A DNA stretch of 64,000 bases from Paramecium pentaurelia (Eukaryota > Ciliophora > Oligohymenophorea > Peniculida > Parameciidae). The translations under genes and the position numbers were made by a program. The notes under the pieces are model-generated. The model was not told the origin of the DNA, made no database searches, and saw only the letters and a program-made list of their open reading frames with translations. Below are positions 35,762 through 49,270 of this stretch, piece after piece. Numbering within the stretch: position 1 is the first letter of the stretch; each line of letters opens with the position of its first letter. The stretch covers positions 383,180-447,179 of the forward strand of contig CAJJDO010000047.1 of NCBI GenBank assembly GCA_905183005.1, read 5' to 3'.

Positions 35762-38700
35762 ATGATACTACATAGAGATTGGAATTATTTGGATGAACAT
35801 TTTAATAACAAAAAATAATATTCAAAAGAAAGCTTTGTAAACTAGGCATATGTGACCAAAAATACTATTACTATTTACCATAAGAGATTATAGAAATTAG
35901 TCATTTAATTATATATAAAATGAATTAATTATAGGATAGCCAATATTCACTGATCAAGATAATATTGATAAAATCATTTGCTCTAATGCAACTACTTAAG
36001 ACTATTAATTTAAAGATTAAAAATAATTAAGTATACTGTAACTTCAACAAATCAGACAATAATCTCTTTTTGAATATTTTGACTTAGCTGATGTTGGCCA
36101 AATTAATTTTCCTCAATCCAGCTAAATATATTATATTATTTTTATTGCTTCTAAAATGTTGAAGTATAAATTTTTTAACACAATAATTGAAAAACTGAAT
36201 GCTTTCTTAAAGAATAATACCATTCTTATTAGAAATAAATTTGAAATATATATATAAATCATTAATGAACACTTCAATTAAATTTCCTGAAAATGATGAA
36301 ATTGCTAATCATAAAATGAAAGCTCTGGAACTTAATGCAAATTAATTTTAAGCATAATTTAAAGTATGTTTAATAGACTATCAAGCCTCTTTTTAATGAA
36401 AACACTAAGTTAAAATAACATGTAATTGGCCTTAACTTCTTTATTGAAGAACGAAAATTGTAACTTAGCAGTCTAATCAACGATACTGGACCTAATGGAG
36501 AAGATAGGGTATTGATTAAAGCTGTTGCTGATTTCAAATAAATTTGTGATCTTTTAGAGGGTATTATATTGTAATTATGTAGAGGAGATTCATAGATTGA
36601 ATAATACAATAGTTGAGAACAATAATGATAATTCTAAGTTATAGATTGTTATAAAATAATTGAAGGAGAAGTTGTAATGTGAAACAGATCGATTTTTTTA
36701 AGAGAAACAGTCATTAATAGATTAAAATCGACGTTTGAATGAATATCATAAATAACAATCTATGTATTGGGAATAAAATGTAAATAGAATGGTATTATAT
36801 ACTAAGTAATTATTAGAAAATGAAAATTGAAGATTTATGTTCAAAGATATTGCAATTAGAATAGAATACAAACAATATACATAGACATTATAAATATAAA
36901 ATAGAAGAAAGATCTCTCATTTAGAATTAATTAGTTATGTAAATGAATTTGGAAAAATAAGAATAGATGGAGAAATTTGAAAGTGAAAGAAGATCTTATT
37001 TATTATAATTAGAGATTTTTAGTAATAAATTAAATGAGAATAAAACTGCATTAATTAATGAATATGAATATAAGATCTAATCTTAAAAGATGAAATTAGA
37101 AAATTAGATTTAAAAATTAATGGAAGATTGTTAAGAATATAGAACTAAATTTTTAAACATAAATGAAAAAAATAAATAATTATTATTCTAAATAGAAAGA
37201 TAAGTTCCTTAGATAACAGCTTTGGAAAAGGAAATCTAAGATTAAAAATACAAAGTCTTTTTATGTGATGAAACAATTAAAACTAAGGATATTGATATAT
37301 AAAAAAAACAAATTATAATAGATTAATTAAAGTATAAATTTATATTTATTTAGTGAGTAGATTAAAAAATTTAAATAAGAAAAGGTATAATATGGAATAA
37401 GGGAACAAACAAAAAAGTAGGGATCAAATATATATTAGAATAAAATATAATCTCCAGATAAAACTATATAATAAAATAAGTATTCATAAAATCAAAGATA
37501 AGGAACAAAATAAAGAGAACCAATAAAATAATCCAATAATCCAGATTCTTAAATTCATTCTTCTACATAAAGAAGATCTCAATAAAAATAAGATTTTACA
37601 TTTGAAGATACTACTATTGAATAATATGTTGAAAATAATAAATAAGAGATGCTATAATCAATTTAATAATCTAAATAATAGTCAAGATCTTCTTCTGTAG
37701 ATGAAAATTCAAATTCTCCAATTCATCTTATTAAAATAGTTAATAATGAAATGTAAAAAACAAATAATACTGATTAATTTTAATAACATTTAGCAGGAAA
37801 TAACAAATCTTTATCAATTACATAAGGTGCATGGATTTTATATAATGAAGTTGCAATCTAATGTGATTTAAATGAAATCATAGATCCATCTATTATTAAT
37901 AATTAGGAATTGTAAATTACTAAATTAAATGATGATTTACTTAAATAAAAAGATGAATATGAATTTCTATTAAAATGTAAATAAGATGAAATAAATGAAA
38001 TCTAAGAATAAATCAAATTTCAAAAGAATATATATGAATCTAATTAAGAATAATAATTAAAAAATATCTAAAAATAATAATAAGATGATCTCATTTAAAA
38101 AGATAATACTATAAAGTAATTAGAATTAATAATAAATGAAAAAGATGCTAAAATTTAAATGTAACTTGATTTAGAGAATATATATTAAGCTATGATTGAT
38201 AAATTAAATAATTAACTTAAATAAGTAGGATTAGGTTAAAATGAACTTATACTTAAATTTTAGAATGATATCAAATAAATGGAAATTTAAAATTAAATTG
38301 AATAAAAGAGATTATTAGAAGTTAATGAATAATTAAAGTAAACACATAAACAAGAGATAGAGAATTTAAATAATTAACATTAATTAGATTAAGAATAATT
38401 GATATCAGAGAAAATAAGATTATAAGAATAAAAAGTAGAACATGAACATTATATCAGATCAACTAATGATCTTTTAGAATAAGCCAGATCAAAAGAATTT
38501 CTATTAGATAATTATAGAAGAGAATTATTAAAAACTAATGAAATTGTCAAATATCTTTCATTAGAAATTGAAAACTTTAAAAAAATTAATAATATTTTTA
38601 GATCCAAAAAAGATCATCCTTCTAATAACTTTTTATATAATGGAATGGGATTTCTTCCGACTGAAGTATAGGATAAAATAAAATAAAAAATGATTAAAAC

Positions 38701-39208
38701 AAAATCAAAAAAATTACCTACTAATATTATAAAAGATGCTTATGCTATGAACTTTTAATTATAAAAAGGAACAAAAATGAAATCTGCTAAATTAGTTGCC
38801 ATGAATGGAAACAATTTAGATTAAAAACCATAACAGTTATTATATTTATTAATTATTTATAGATAAGATTTAAAATTCAAACTAGAGACTTTAAATGAAC
38901 TTAATGAATCCTTGCCTAAAATTAATTCCAAAAATATATAAGAAAATGAACGATCAGCCTCAGATCGCAAACATAAAATAACTAATAAAAATCTAAGATC
39001 AAGTATCTTATATAAAATATTATTAGAAACCTAATAAGAAGATTATACAGATAGTGATCCAAAAAGAATGATACAAGATATCAATTCAAATGAAATATTA
39101 TTAATTTAAAGTAGTTAGATGTTACTTTCATAAATCAAATTTCAACCTTATGATAAAAAAAATTTAAGTTTATTAAAGAAAAACAATCATAGTACTTCAA
39201 ATATTTGA
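35762..39208 (+). CDS. Large coiled-coil protein with EF-hand-like N-terminus
   Basis: About 1088 residues with six introns, two of them long for this genome (40 nt after QKL and 49 nt after KMLK); the rest are 22-25 nt. Near residues 85-110 a degenerate EF-hand-like unit appears (LFEYFDLADVGQINFPQSSQ). The rest is almost entirely coiled coil, interrupted around residues 450-560 by a Gln/Ser/Asn-rich disordered segment, ending with a basic tail. Length and layout fit a basal-body, ciliary or cortical structural protein; no specific family was recognised. The start and the 40-nt intron are the least certain parts. Confidence 0.7.
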
Positions 39209-39300
39209 ATGTTTATATTTTAAATAGTAATATATAAATTGTTAAAAAAAGATAGAATATGTTACATATATAAAAATAAATCATATCAAATTTCTTCAGT

Positions 39301-42300
39301 TCATTGAGAAGTCTAATTAGATTATAAAAGATATATACCTTAAATTGTTAATCAGATCTTTCAGTTCCTTATTAACTTTCCTACTCCTCTGGAATTAATG
39401 GTGTATTAAGTTACACTTATGATGTCTTAATTATAGTAGTTGCTGTTAAAACCTTTGTTGCAGTATTTTCACCAGAAGAATATGATTTTTTAATCTCTGC
39501 ATCATTAAATTTTTCTAATAATTCTTAATTCTTTTTATTTAATTATTCATATGTTTTCTCATATTATTTTTTTACAGAAGCCAATTATATTTATAAATCT
39601 TCATTCTCTCTTTTTAAAGCATTAATTTAATCATTTTTTGTACTTAATTAGGCTTAAACATCTAATAAATCATGAGATACTTTTGCATTATCTCTTGTTA
39701 ATGAATCAATTTTTCTATTTAATTCATCTTATTCACTTCTTCTTTTTTTCATTAAATTATCAGTCTATTAAAGTTCTTAATCTTTAAGTTCAATATCTTA
39801 ATTTAATTTATCTATTTATCTTTCTAATTGTTTTTTTTCAGTACCAAATTTAATTTATTTTTATTCTAATAAATGTAATTCATCTGTTTATTCATTATAC
39901 TTTTTCTATAACAATGTATATTCTTCATTAGAAATATAATCTTTATTAAGTTAATTTTTAAGTGATTCAATTTCTTTTGATTTTTCATCTAATTAATTTT
40001 CTAATTCTCTTCTCTCCTTTAAAAGTTAATTCTATCTTAATTATAGAGTTTCTAATTCTATTTCTAAGACTCTTATCTTATCTTAAGCAGCATTCTAAAA
40101 ATAATATTTAATTAATTACCAATTCTGCTTAATATTTCAAATCTGATTCTTTTCTTTCATATTCTATTCTTTAATAATATTCCAATTTTAAATTAGTCTC
40201 CTCAACATATTGATTAAATTACTATCTTAAATCTTCATACTTTTATTATTACTCTTCTACTTCTTTTTCTTTATTTAAACTTTTCTCTTATAAACTTTAA
40301 ACTTATTCTTATAATGTCTCTCTCATACTTTAATATTCACTTTATCTTTATTAAGTAGTATCCATAAGTTATTTTAAATTAGTAATTTCTTGAACATATT
40401 AATGTTCCCTTCTTCTAAATTCATCTTAACTTTATTATGTAATTAATTCTTATTATCGAACTCTATTATTTGTAGAGTCTAAATCATTTAGATACTATTA
40501 CAATTCTTATTCTCTTTAATTAATTTATTATTTTAATTATTATATTTTATTTTCCAATCCAAGTTCTTTCTTTACAAATTAAGCCCTATCACTTTCATTT
40601 TATTACTTCTAATCCTCTATCTCTTAACTTATTTATTAATTCTATTCTCTTAATTCTTGTATTATTTAATCCAATTATTCAATTTTTGATTTATAAACAC
40701 TCAATTAAGAATTAATACTATTTTTTTCATTTTAAAGCTATTGTAATTAAAATTCTTTTTATTACAACTTCTATTCTAATTCTTACCTTCCTTATTCATT
40801 ATTGAATTCTTATTATATTTATTATGTCTCTAATTCATTTAATCTTTATTTCAATTATTTAATTTATTATTCTAAAAGACTCTTTTCATTTGTAAGTTTT
40901 GTTTAGGATAAATTTTATTCTCTTTAAAGGTTATCAATTTCATTTTAATATTAATTTATTTCTTATTCCTTTAATTTTTCTAAATTTTCTAATTTCAATA
41001 TCAATCCATCAATTTCTCCTTACTTTTAGGATAAATTTAACTTTTATTAATGTATAGTTTCATCTTTTTATTTGATAATTTAATCATATTATTAATGTTC
41101 ATTTTTTAAATCATTAATTTAATCCTATAATTATGAAATTTCATATTATTATTTTGATTTTTAATTCTTTAATTCATTATCATATTCTATCTAAATCTAC
41201 TTTTGAATTTCTTGAGATTAAGATTTTACAAGATCTATTTCTGTTTTAAAATCATTAATTATTTAATTCAATCTTTAAATTTCATTCTATTAATTTTAAT
41301 TTTTTAATTATGTATCATTTTACAATTATCTTTATTTTTACATTTCATTTTATAATTCTTGTAATTCATTTTCTTTAATTCTCTTATAATGTTCATGATC
41401 TTAAACAAAAACTCTCAATTCAGATTCTATAGCTTATTATTTTTATTATAATTATCGATTCTCTTCATTTTTTTAATTTATCCTTCCTTCAAATTCTAAT
41501 AATCTTTAATTTAAAGATCTTATTTGAGATTCATAACTCAATCTTTCTGCCTAAAATTTAATAGTAACTTCCTTAACTTCTCTTTCAACCTAAGATTTTT
41601 TCATATATTCATAATGAGATTTCAATTCATTCAGTGTAGTTTAATGATTTTTATCTTATTACATTTATCTATCTCTTTATGAGTCTGATTCTCTCAATAG
41701 TTCTTATTATTATACTTTTATTTCATCTAAAAGTCTTTATAAACGAGAATTCTCTTCAAATAATTTATCTTTCTCAATCTTGAAATCATTCAATTTAATA
41801 TTCTAATAATTTAATTCATTCATTTATTATTCAAATTAATTTAATAATCTATTATATTTCTATTATTCCTATTGTAATAAATCATTCAATCTAGCAATAT
41901 TATTACCATGTTACACCTATATTTCTTTTATCTATAGTTCATAATTTATACGAATAGAACTGTCAGTTGAAAGTTTTAATTCCTCATAATCTCTAGCATT
42001 CTTAGCTTAAAGTTCTTTAATATATTATCTTAAACTATCAATTTCAATAGTTTTGGCATCATTTGATTATTTTAATATTCCCATATCTTTTTGTTATTGA
42101 AACATCTTATAAATTATAATATAATCATACTTTAGATTCTAAATCAAAGTATTTTTATTCTAATTTTAATAATTCCTAAGTTTATGCATTGATTTCTTCA
42201 TTTTTGTTCTATATTAACAATTTATGCTATTATATATTCATTATTTCTGTATGTAACTTTTATTCTAAACATTTTGTTTATAACTCAAAATCAATTATTA

Positions 42301-42560
42301 TTTAGTTGTATTTTTATTGATCTGAAAATAATTGACTTTATAATTATCCATTCTCTTAACTTAACTTCATTAATCGAACTTCATATGAATCTATCAATTT
42401 ATAATTCTCAGACTTTTAAAATTGAGGAGAAATATCTCTTTAATAAGTTGACTTTATTATAGGAGAGTAAGAGGTTTCAGCTATTATTCATAATATAGAA
42501 TATACTTTTTTGATATTTTTGAGATATGCTTGATTTTTCTACCTCATAGGAACTCTTCAT
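39301..42560 (-). CDS. Very long coiled-coil protein
   Basis: About 1052 residues with four introns (25, 25, 25 and 26 nt). The first ~50 residues are Ser-rich (MKSSYEVEKSSISQKYQK, then SYSPIIK), followed by an unbroken glutamine-rich coiled coil of nearly 1000 residues, and a short C-terminal Thr-rich tail. Many glutamines are TAA/TAG codons, so under the standard code the gene is invisible. Typical of centriolar, basal-body, striated-fibre or cortical proteins; no myosin, kinesin or SMC head is present. It converges with the neighbouring coiled-coil gene, 92 bp between stops. Confidence 0.85.
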
Positions 42561-43440
42561 TCGTTATCTATTTTCACTATTTAAAATAATATTGATAATA
42601 TGTATACGAAAGAATTGGGCTTTCTTTTTAACCTAGTTATCTTGCTTATTCATCATTTTTAACGTGATATGCAGGTTGATTGTTAGGCACATTCGAATTA
42701 TCAATCTCTTACTTGTAACGAGATTGCTACAAGGAAGCTTAGTTAGAAATTGACCATCGATTATTCATTTAACAGAAATATTATTGAAATTTGTTATTAA
42801 AATATTAATTATTTGTCTGCTAATGAATTCAACTGATCTTATGTATCTCTCTAATATAAAATAAAACTATAATCTAAAAAGTTTAAAGATACATAGCTCA
42901 ACACTAAAATATCAATTATTTTTTAGATCTAAACTACATCAAAATTAAATAAATATCAATATAATTCTATCAAATTCAATGGAAAAATAAATTAAATTCA
43001 GATTCTCATATTATCTATATTATCTCTTTAATATTAGAAATATAAATATAAATAAGATTTAATCTTTAACTAAATAATTTATATTGATATTTTATTATAT
43101 AAATTTTATAATTTATATTATAAAATATTAGTAATAAATCAATATTTTATAATTTATATTTTAATATAAGTAATAAATCAATAACGATATTAAGAGTGAT
43201 ATTTCCAAACTCTCTATATTATATAAAAATAATTATTATTAAAAAAAATTAAAATTCTCCATAAGTTTTAATTATATAATAGCTTTCATTTATTTTTTAT
43301 TTATTTTTTTGCTGTAATTTTATTTTTAACCATATTATATGATTATCCTCTAATTTATTATTTTTCTTCCTTTTATAGTTAATTCATATCTGAATTTGGA
43401 TTTAGTTATTTTCTTTTGTTATTTGAATTTTGAAGATTAT
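42561..43440. other. Intergenic, nothing seen
   Basis: About 880 bp upstream of the long coiled-coil gene. AT-rich with palindromic A/T runs around 43080-43200 (three near-repeats of ATAATTTATATT... and AATAAATCAATA...). No gene supported. Confidence 0.45.
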
Positions 43441-44340
43441 CCAATCTAAATTTAAGTTATAGAAATGAAGATATTTTATCATTAATTTAGAATAGAGTTT
43501 TTGAATTATTGTATTTTGTTGATTATGAACTTGTATGTTAAAAGACTCTCTACCTTTCAGGAGATTTTCTTGGTTATGTTTTGATTTTTTTACTTAAATT
43601 ATTTGAATAAATTTAAATTATTTGTTAATTCTTTTTTTTAGGAGATACATCATTTTTAAAAGTGAATTAATTTGATGATTGTACTGGAAAGTGAAAAGCA
43701 TGATTAAATATATTGGATTAGCTTTATCTATCTTATACATTCAAATATATTTAGCTTAAACGTGACTGCTCTATCCTTATTTATTCAGGAGAAACACTAC
43801 TAGTGCTTGTGATAAAATGAGTACTATTTCGCTTGCCTAGTGTATTAATATAATAGTTTTAATCAATCTAATTTTTATTATGTGTTTTAATTTTGTTTTA
43901 TTATGATAATGTTAGGATTTTTGATTTCATTTATGATTTATATTCACATTCTTCCTAACTGCTATTGATATACTATTAAGAAGTGGATTTTTATGTAGGA
44001 AAAAGTCTTTCAGGAGATTAATTGCATGAATTTCTAATATTGGATAAAGTTTTTCCTTTTAATAAATGGAATGGCAGATTAATCTTATCTTTAGAATGTT
44101 TTTCAACAAATTTTTTAAGTAATTAAAGATTTTAAGGTACTTATTAATTGTTTAGTTTTGGAATATTTAATTCTTACTACTGCATTGTCAACCATGTTTC
44201 ATCGATATTCTATGTAAAATAAATAACAGAATATTTACTAACTAATAATCATTAGGTTAAATTTTAAAGAACTCATTTAATATAGATATAGTGGAATTTT
44301 CAGTAAATTTACTTAAACTATTTAAAACTTATATGTCTTC
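43441..44340 (+). pseudogene. Possible decayed secreted-protein gene
   Basis: Plus-strand stretches with protein-like composition and a recurring motif: KTLYLSGDFLGY near 43535, CSILIYSGET near 43770 and VGKSLSGDQLHEFL near 43995, followed by FPFNKWNGRLILSLECFSTN. From about 43640 they lie in one frame but are broken by TGA codons (43691, 43700 and 43817). Introns of 27-31 nt could remove some of these but no complete model works. An ATG at 43700 in another frame starts a signal-peptide-like run (IKYIGLALSILYIQIYLA). It may be a pseudogene or a misread gene; uncertain. Confidence 0.3.
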
Positions 44341-44350
44341 TTTCAACTTT

Positions 44351-44880
44351 TCATATTCTAATGTTTTTATGCGAATATTTTTGTACATGTACTCTAATTA
44401 GATTAATCATAAGGAATTCCTAGCATTTTTTTAATTCTTCTATATTCATACTTTCTATTTAATAGTTGTTAATAAATAGTTATACTTTTTTTTCTCAAAA
44501 AATGATATAACTTTATCTGCTAAAACTCCAAAAAAGAGTCGAGGCAGATTCTTATGAAATCTATAGTATTCCAACAAAGCTTTAATTTTATGGGGCTATT
44601 AATTACTTGGATAGAATCTTAATATAATTAATATATATACTTTTTCAAGTATGTATCATCATCTTGTAAGTACAAATGATCTTTAAAATCAATAACCCAT
44701 TTTACTGGTTTTCTAGCAAAGAAGTCTTCAAAGTTTTTGGATTTTCTTGATGAATATTTAGTGTACAATGCCTGTTCATTGTTTAATTATTGATACACTA
44801 TTTATTATTTATGAGTAGAAATGTTTAACGTTGGAAGTACCTTTAATTTTTTAACAAAATGGACAATGCTTCTAATTCAT
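44351..44880 (-). CDS. Hypothetical protein with CPFC motif
   Basis: 149 residues with three introns (25, 23 and 32 nt). It begins MNQKHCPFCQKIK, a likely half of a zinc-binding site, then a basic segment (SSRKSKNFEDFFARKPVKWV), an acidic stretch (FKDHLYLQDDDTYLKKFY) and a helical region (ALLEYYRFHKNLPRLFFGVL). I do not recognise the family. It starts 38 bp after the KATNIP stop on the same strand. The last intron depends on an 8-A run being read correctly. Confidence 0.65.
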
Positions 44881-44918
44881 AAAAGAATATAATAAATTTT
44901 GTATAAAATATATTAAAA

Positions 44919-47900
44919 TCAATTACTACCTTTGACTCTAGTTATTGGTCTTTCTAAAAGAGCATAACTTTAAACTTATCTAGTACCCTAGAAAATAAAA
45001 TAAAGAAAATAATACTTTCTCTTCATTTTTATAACCAGCAGTTTATTTTTGACCAAATTCTGTATAATATTTTCCACTGAATCTTTCCATCAACTGCATA
45101 TCTCTATAAAATAAAACAACAGTTTAGTTTCCATCATTACCTGCCTATTTTAGATACCCCTAAATTTAGATAATAAATTATACTCTATAGATAATATAAT
45201 CATCAAGACTGATAGCAATTTCATGTACACCTCTTAAAGGAGTTTTAGTGTAATTCCAAAAGATAATGCAACCAAGAGCAAAAGGTTATTCAGAACCAAA
45301 ATAAAGAGTATTAATTTGAGGATCTAAAGAATGATCAAAACATCTATTAGTGAATGGAGCTAACCACATATGAATATCATTATGAGTTTCATTAATTCCA
45401 TCTAAGAGATTTTCTACTATTCTTTTGTCTCCTCTCATAGATTAAAGAGTTCTAACAGATGATGGTTCTGCTCCAATATTGCCTTGAATCTATCTGCCTT
45501 TATAATCTAGAATTTCTAAACCATTTAATCCAATATAATGAATATCTCCAAAAGTAGTTATCAATTATATCTTTAATTCATATCCAACCATTAAATTATT
45601 GATTTCATATTCACATCTTAATTATTTTTAGACTTGAATGGTTTCTTCAAAAATATAATCTTTGCAAGGTATAGTTATGGTTTAAGCATAATCATAAATT
45701 TCACAACCAGGAGCTCTTTTCAATCCAACATAATTAGAGATTATTCCCTAATCACTTAATAAACTAATGAATTTAGCACCACGGAAAGTATCCTCATAAG
45801 ATTTATTGTAATTCCAAATTCTAATTGAGGTTATTAATTGAGGAATATCAAATGTAAATGTTAAAGTAACACATCTACCTGGCTGATAGGGAAGAATGTA
45901 CATATTCATATCATTAGTAGTTACATTAATCCCATTAATAAGACTATTTATGTTGCCTTTGTCTCCATCACTTTGATAATCTGATTTAATGTTTTTTACT
46001 TATATTTTTCCCTCCTTACCTAAATAGATATATAAATCAATACCATAAATATCAACTCCAGTCAATCCAATATAAGGTTAATCTGCCCAAGGTCTCAATA
46101 ATTTGATTTATAAATATCTACAAATTATACCATTAGAATTTTGATTAATTAATGCTCTTTAAATTTGTTGTTTTTCTTGTCTCTATTAATTTTATTCTTA
46201 TTATCTAGCTTATTTTACTAAATAATTATTGTTTTATTTTACTTTCATTTTAAAGATTAGTAACTTTAGCTGATGTTGTTGGTCTCACTTCTGAATCTGT
46301 ATTACCAGTATTTGGTCTTTCATTTTAATAATCATGTTATATTGTTTAGAATTCCTAAGTATTTATCCAATCATTTTTAGCTATTTACTAAATGATATTA
46401 TCATCACTTGTGAATAAAAATAACTCAAAAGGTTATTCATTCTAATTAATAACTCTTTATAAATTCATGTTTCCAAATCCTTTCTTTATATCTCCTCTGA
46501 ATACAATTTGATTATCAAAATATAAACTTATATCTTTTGCTCCTCTAAAACTATGAATTCTACTCTTATTATAATTCCATATCCTAATCATACTTATTTT
46601 CTTCTTATCAATTAGATCAATAGTAATCTTATTGATTTTCCCTCTCTAAAACGGACTCAACCATACATGCATATCAGATTGAGTGTAATATACTCCATCA
46701 ACTAACTTATCAGGTGTTCTAGGGTCATTGAAATATTCTGGTAACACATTAATATCACTAGGATCAGCCTTGACTTAACTGTATGGATCTTAAATCTCAA
46801 TTTATTTTCCTACTTCATTGAATATTTCTATTCCATTTAAACCCACATAATATTTATCCCCCCAAGTGGAATGTATGTGGATTGTGATTATTCTAACCTA
46901 AGGTATATTAGGCAAAGACACCTACTTCTTGGCCTTTTTTACTGGAGCTTAATTAATTAATGGCTAATTCAGCAAATCCTTAATGAGTTATGCGTTTTCT
47001 TATGTTTACTATCTAAAATTATTTCTGTTAGGTTATTGTATAATTTATTAAGGAATTTATTGTTAAGTTGGTGTTTCCCATTTAGACAATTATTATTTAG
47101 GTTAAATATTATTAGGTCTTTATTAACCTTTGAAAAAAAAATCCAAAGCATCTATTTCTTCATATTTTGGTAAAGGTACAGGATCTTCAATTATGTCCTG
47201 TCTTTATACAGGTTTTAATCTACCTTGTTATGTTATATTAAAATATTAAAGAGTTTCTTCGAGATAATCTTAAGTAGGTTATGGAATATCCCTCCTTCTT
47301 CTGGGTTCTATAATTTGTTATTGATTTGTTTAATTATTATTCTATTATTATGTTTATTCAACTTTTTTATCAGTTTTCCCAGTATCTAATCGTTCCCCTT
47401 TAAATACATCTACAACTATAGGTCCTTTTCCTTTTCTAGAGGGAGGAGGTTTTGAATCCTCTAATTTCTCCTACTTTTTTTCAATAATATCTGATTAATC
47501 AATCTAACCTCTGAGTTTTTATGCGAATTTAGATTGAGTATTCTAAAAGGTTGGGAATTTGAAATTATCCATAATTTGAATTTCTGTTCCATAATCATCA
47601 ATTTCAAAGCCTGTGCCTTTTTTAATTTCCACAATTTTAGAAATAACTTTACCATTCTATCTACATAATACTTCCATATCTCTTACTCCCTTAACACTAT
47701 CAATCAAACTCTTATTATAATTAAAGATCTTGATTCCTCCAAGAACAATATCATCATCATAAGAGATTTCAATATCAATAGTTTTTGGAGGATCAGGCAT
47801 GCTTCCTAACCACATATTTACTGCATCTTTGGTTAAGTATTTACCATTAATAAGGATTTCAGGCATTTTAAGGGATTAAGCATTGGTCATTTTTATATTA

Positions 47901-49218
47901 TATGGTTTAAGTTAAACTTTGTTACCATCAGTTGTATAAAGTTCTATTTCAGTAAGACCTACTAAACTTGGATTACCCCAAGTGGAAAGTATTCTAATTT
48001 TTAATTAGCAATTCTTATCAATCAACAAATCAGAATTTTTTTCAGTATTAATTTATGCCTTTTCTTAATTTACAAATTCTTATTGCATCTGAATGACATT
48101 ATTAATACTTGCATTCCTTTTTTTGTTTTCAATTTGGGGTATTTATAAAGATGGTTAATTATTTGTAATTTATTAAGGGGTAATCAATGGTACTTATTCC
48201 TTGGGTTTATTTTCAATAATTTATATCTCTTTTTACATTTTCTATTATTTGATAGCCATATCTAATTTAAATTTTTACTAGTTTTATTCATTTTGTATTT
48301 CTGACCTATCAGTCTTCTCTTCTAAATCTAAAGTGTTCTTATTTAAGAATAGAATTAGCTTTTGTTTCTCATTACTAGATAACTTTTCAATTTTTTCAAA
48401 CAGCTCTTCAAGATTATCCTTTTTTTCTTATGGCTTCTAACTTTGTGAGGTTTGAGGAGGATTGAAGGAGTGATTATCATTTTTAATATCTTCTTATTTA
48501 GTGACAGAATTAGCCCTTAATTGAGGTTTGGATGCATATTATTTGATTTCTGGTTTAGCTAAAGGAATAGGTTTAATTTCAGTGGATGGTTATTTATATT
48601 ACTATTATTGTTACTATTGAATTTAAGGTTATTCTGAAATAGCACTGATGGGCCTTGGTTTAGTAGCAGGTAAATTGACAACCTATATTACTTGTTATGG
48701 CTATTGTTATTGAACAATTGGTTGAATTTGTGGTTTAGTTTTTTCAAAATCATCTTTATAAAAGTTTTAATCATTCTCTTCACCTTCAGATTAACACAAC
48801 TTAGTTATTCAAATTTTTAATTACTTCTTCTTCTTCTTAAATTTATTGTTCATCCAATTCATCATTATCACTATCTAATAATTGTGAAAAATGAGGGTCA
48901 TATCTATGATCGATGGGTGTGTCTTTCTGCAATTTTTCAAGCAAATCCTATTAAGATTTGCTGAGCACATTACCTGAATTAATGATGCCCAATACCTTAC
49001 ACTAATGATTTCCTCAAGACCTCCAAATCATCATGATCAAGAGTACCTATCTTCTAGGATTGACTCTTTTCATCATTCCATTTCTTAACACTCTTGGTTT
49101 TTAAATTCAATTGATTTTTGTTCTTCTAATTAACTCTATCCTTGTTGGCTCCAGAGATAAAAGTATCAAAACCCTTCTCCCGCAATTGTTATTATTATTT
49201 CTTTTATTATGGTTTCAT
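44919..49218 (-). CDS. KATNIP: KATNIP (katanin-interacting ciliary protein)
   Basis: Roughly 1350-1400 residues with several short introns. The N-terminus has LREKGFDTFISGANKDR, which matches the conserved LEQREQGFSTYVNGAN-like opening of KATNIP/KIAA0556. A Gln/Pro-rich linker leads to four DUF4457-type units. Each has a ...STWGDxxYVGLxGxEI... strand, an INGxxxTxxDxHMWL-like segment and an IRIWNYNKSxxxxxRG motif: IKIFNYNKSLIDSVKG, IRIWNYNKSRIHSFRG, IRIWNYNKSYEDTFRG and IIFWNYTKTPLRG. KATNIP associates with microtubules and katanin at the ciliary base; human mutations cause a Joubert-type ciliopathy. The protein ends near ERPITRVKGSN. Starts are 52 bp from the divergent MCMBP gene. Confidence 0.9.
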
Positions 49219-49270
49219 TTTATGTTCTTATTTATTATTTATGGATTAAATTTTATTGGATGTCTAACAA
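49219..49270. promoter_or_regulatory. 52-bp bidirectional promoter
   Basis: The whole space between the start codons of KATNIP (minus) and MCMBP (plus). Both promoters and both 5' leaders must fit here or overlap the coding regions. Confidence 0.6.

Noticed and set aside
42561..43440. A/T repeats near 43080-43200 as a replication origin or mobile element end
   Set aside because: No terminal inverted repeats, target-site duplication or transposase; simple AT-richness is enough to explain them.
43915..44750. A ~280-codon plus-strand frame without TGA
   Set aside because: Beyond 44351 it is antisense to the CPFC gene. Only the part before that is kept, as a possible decayed gene.
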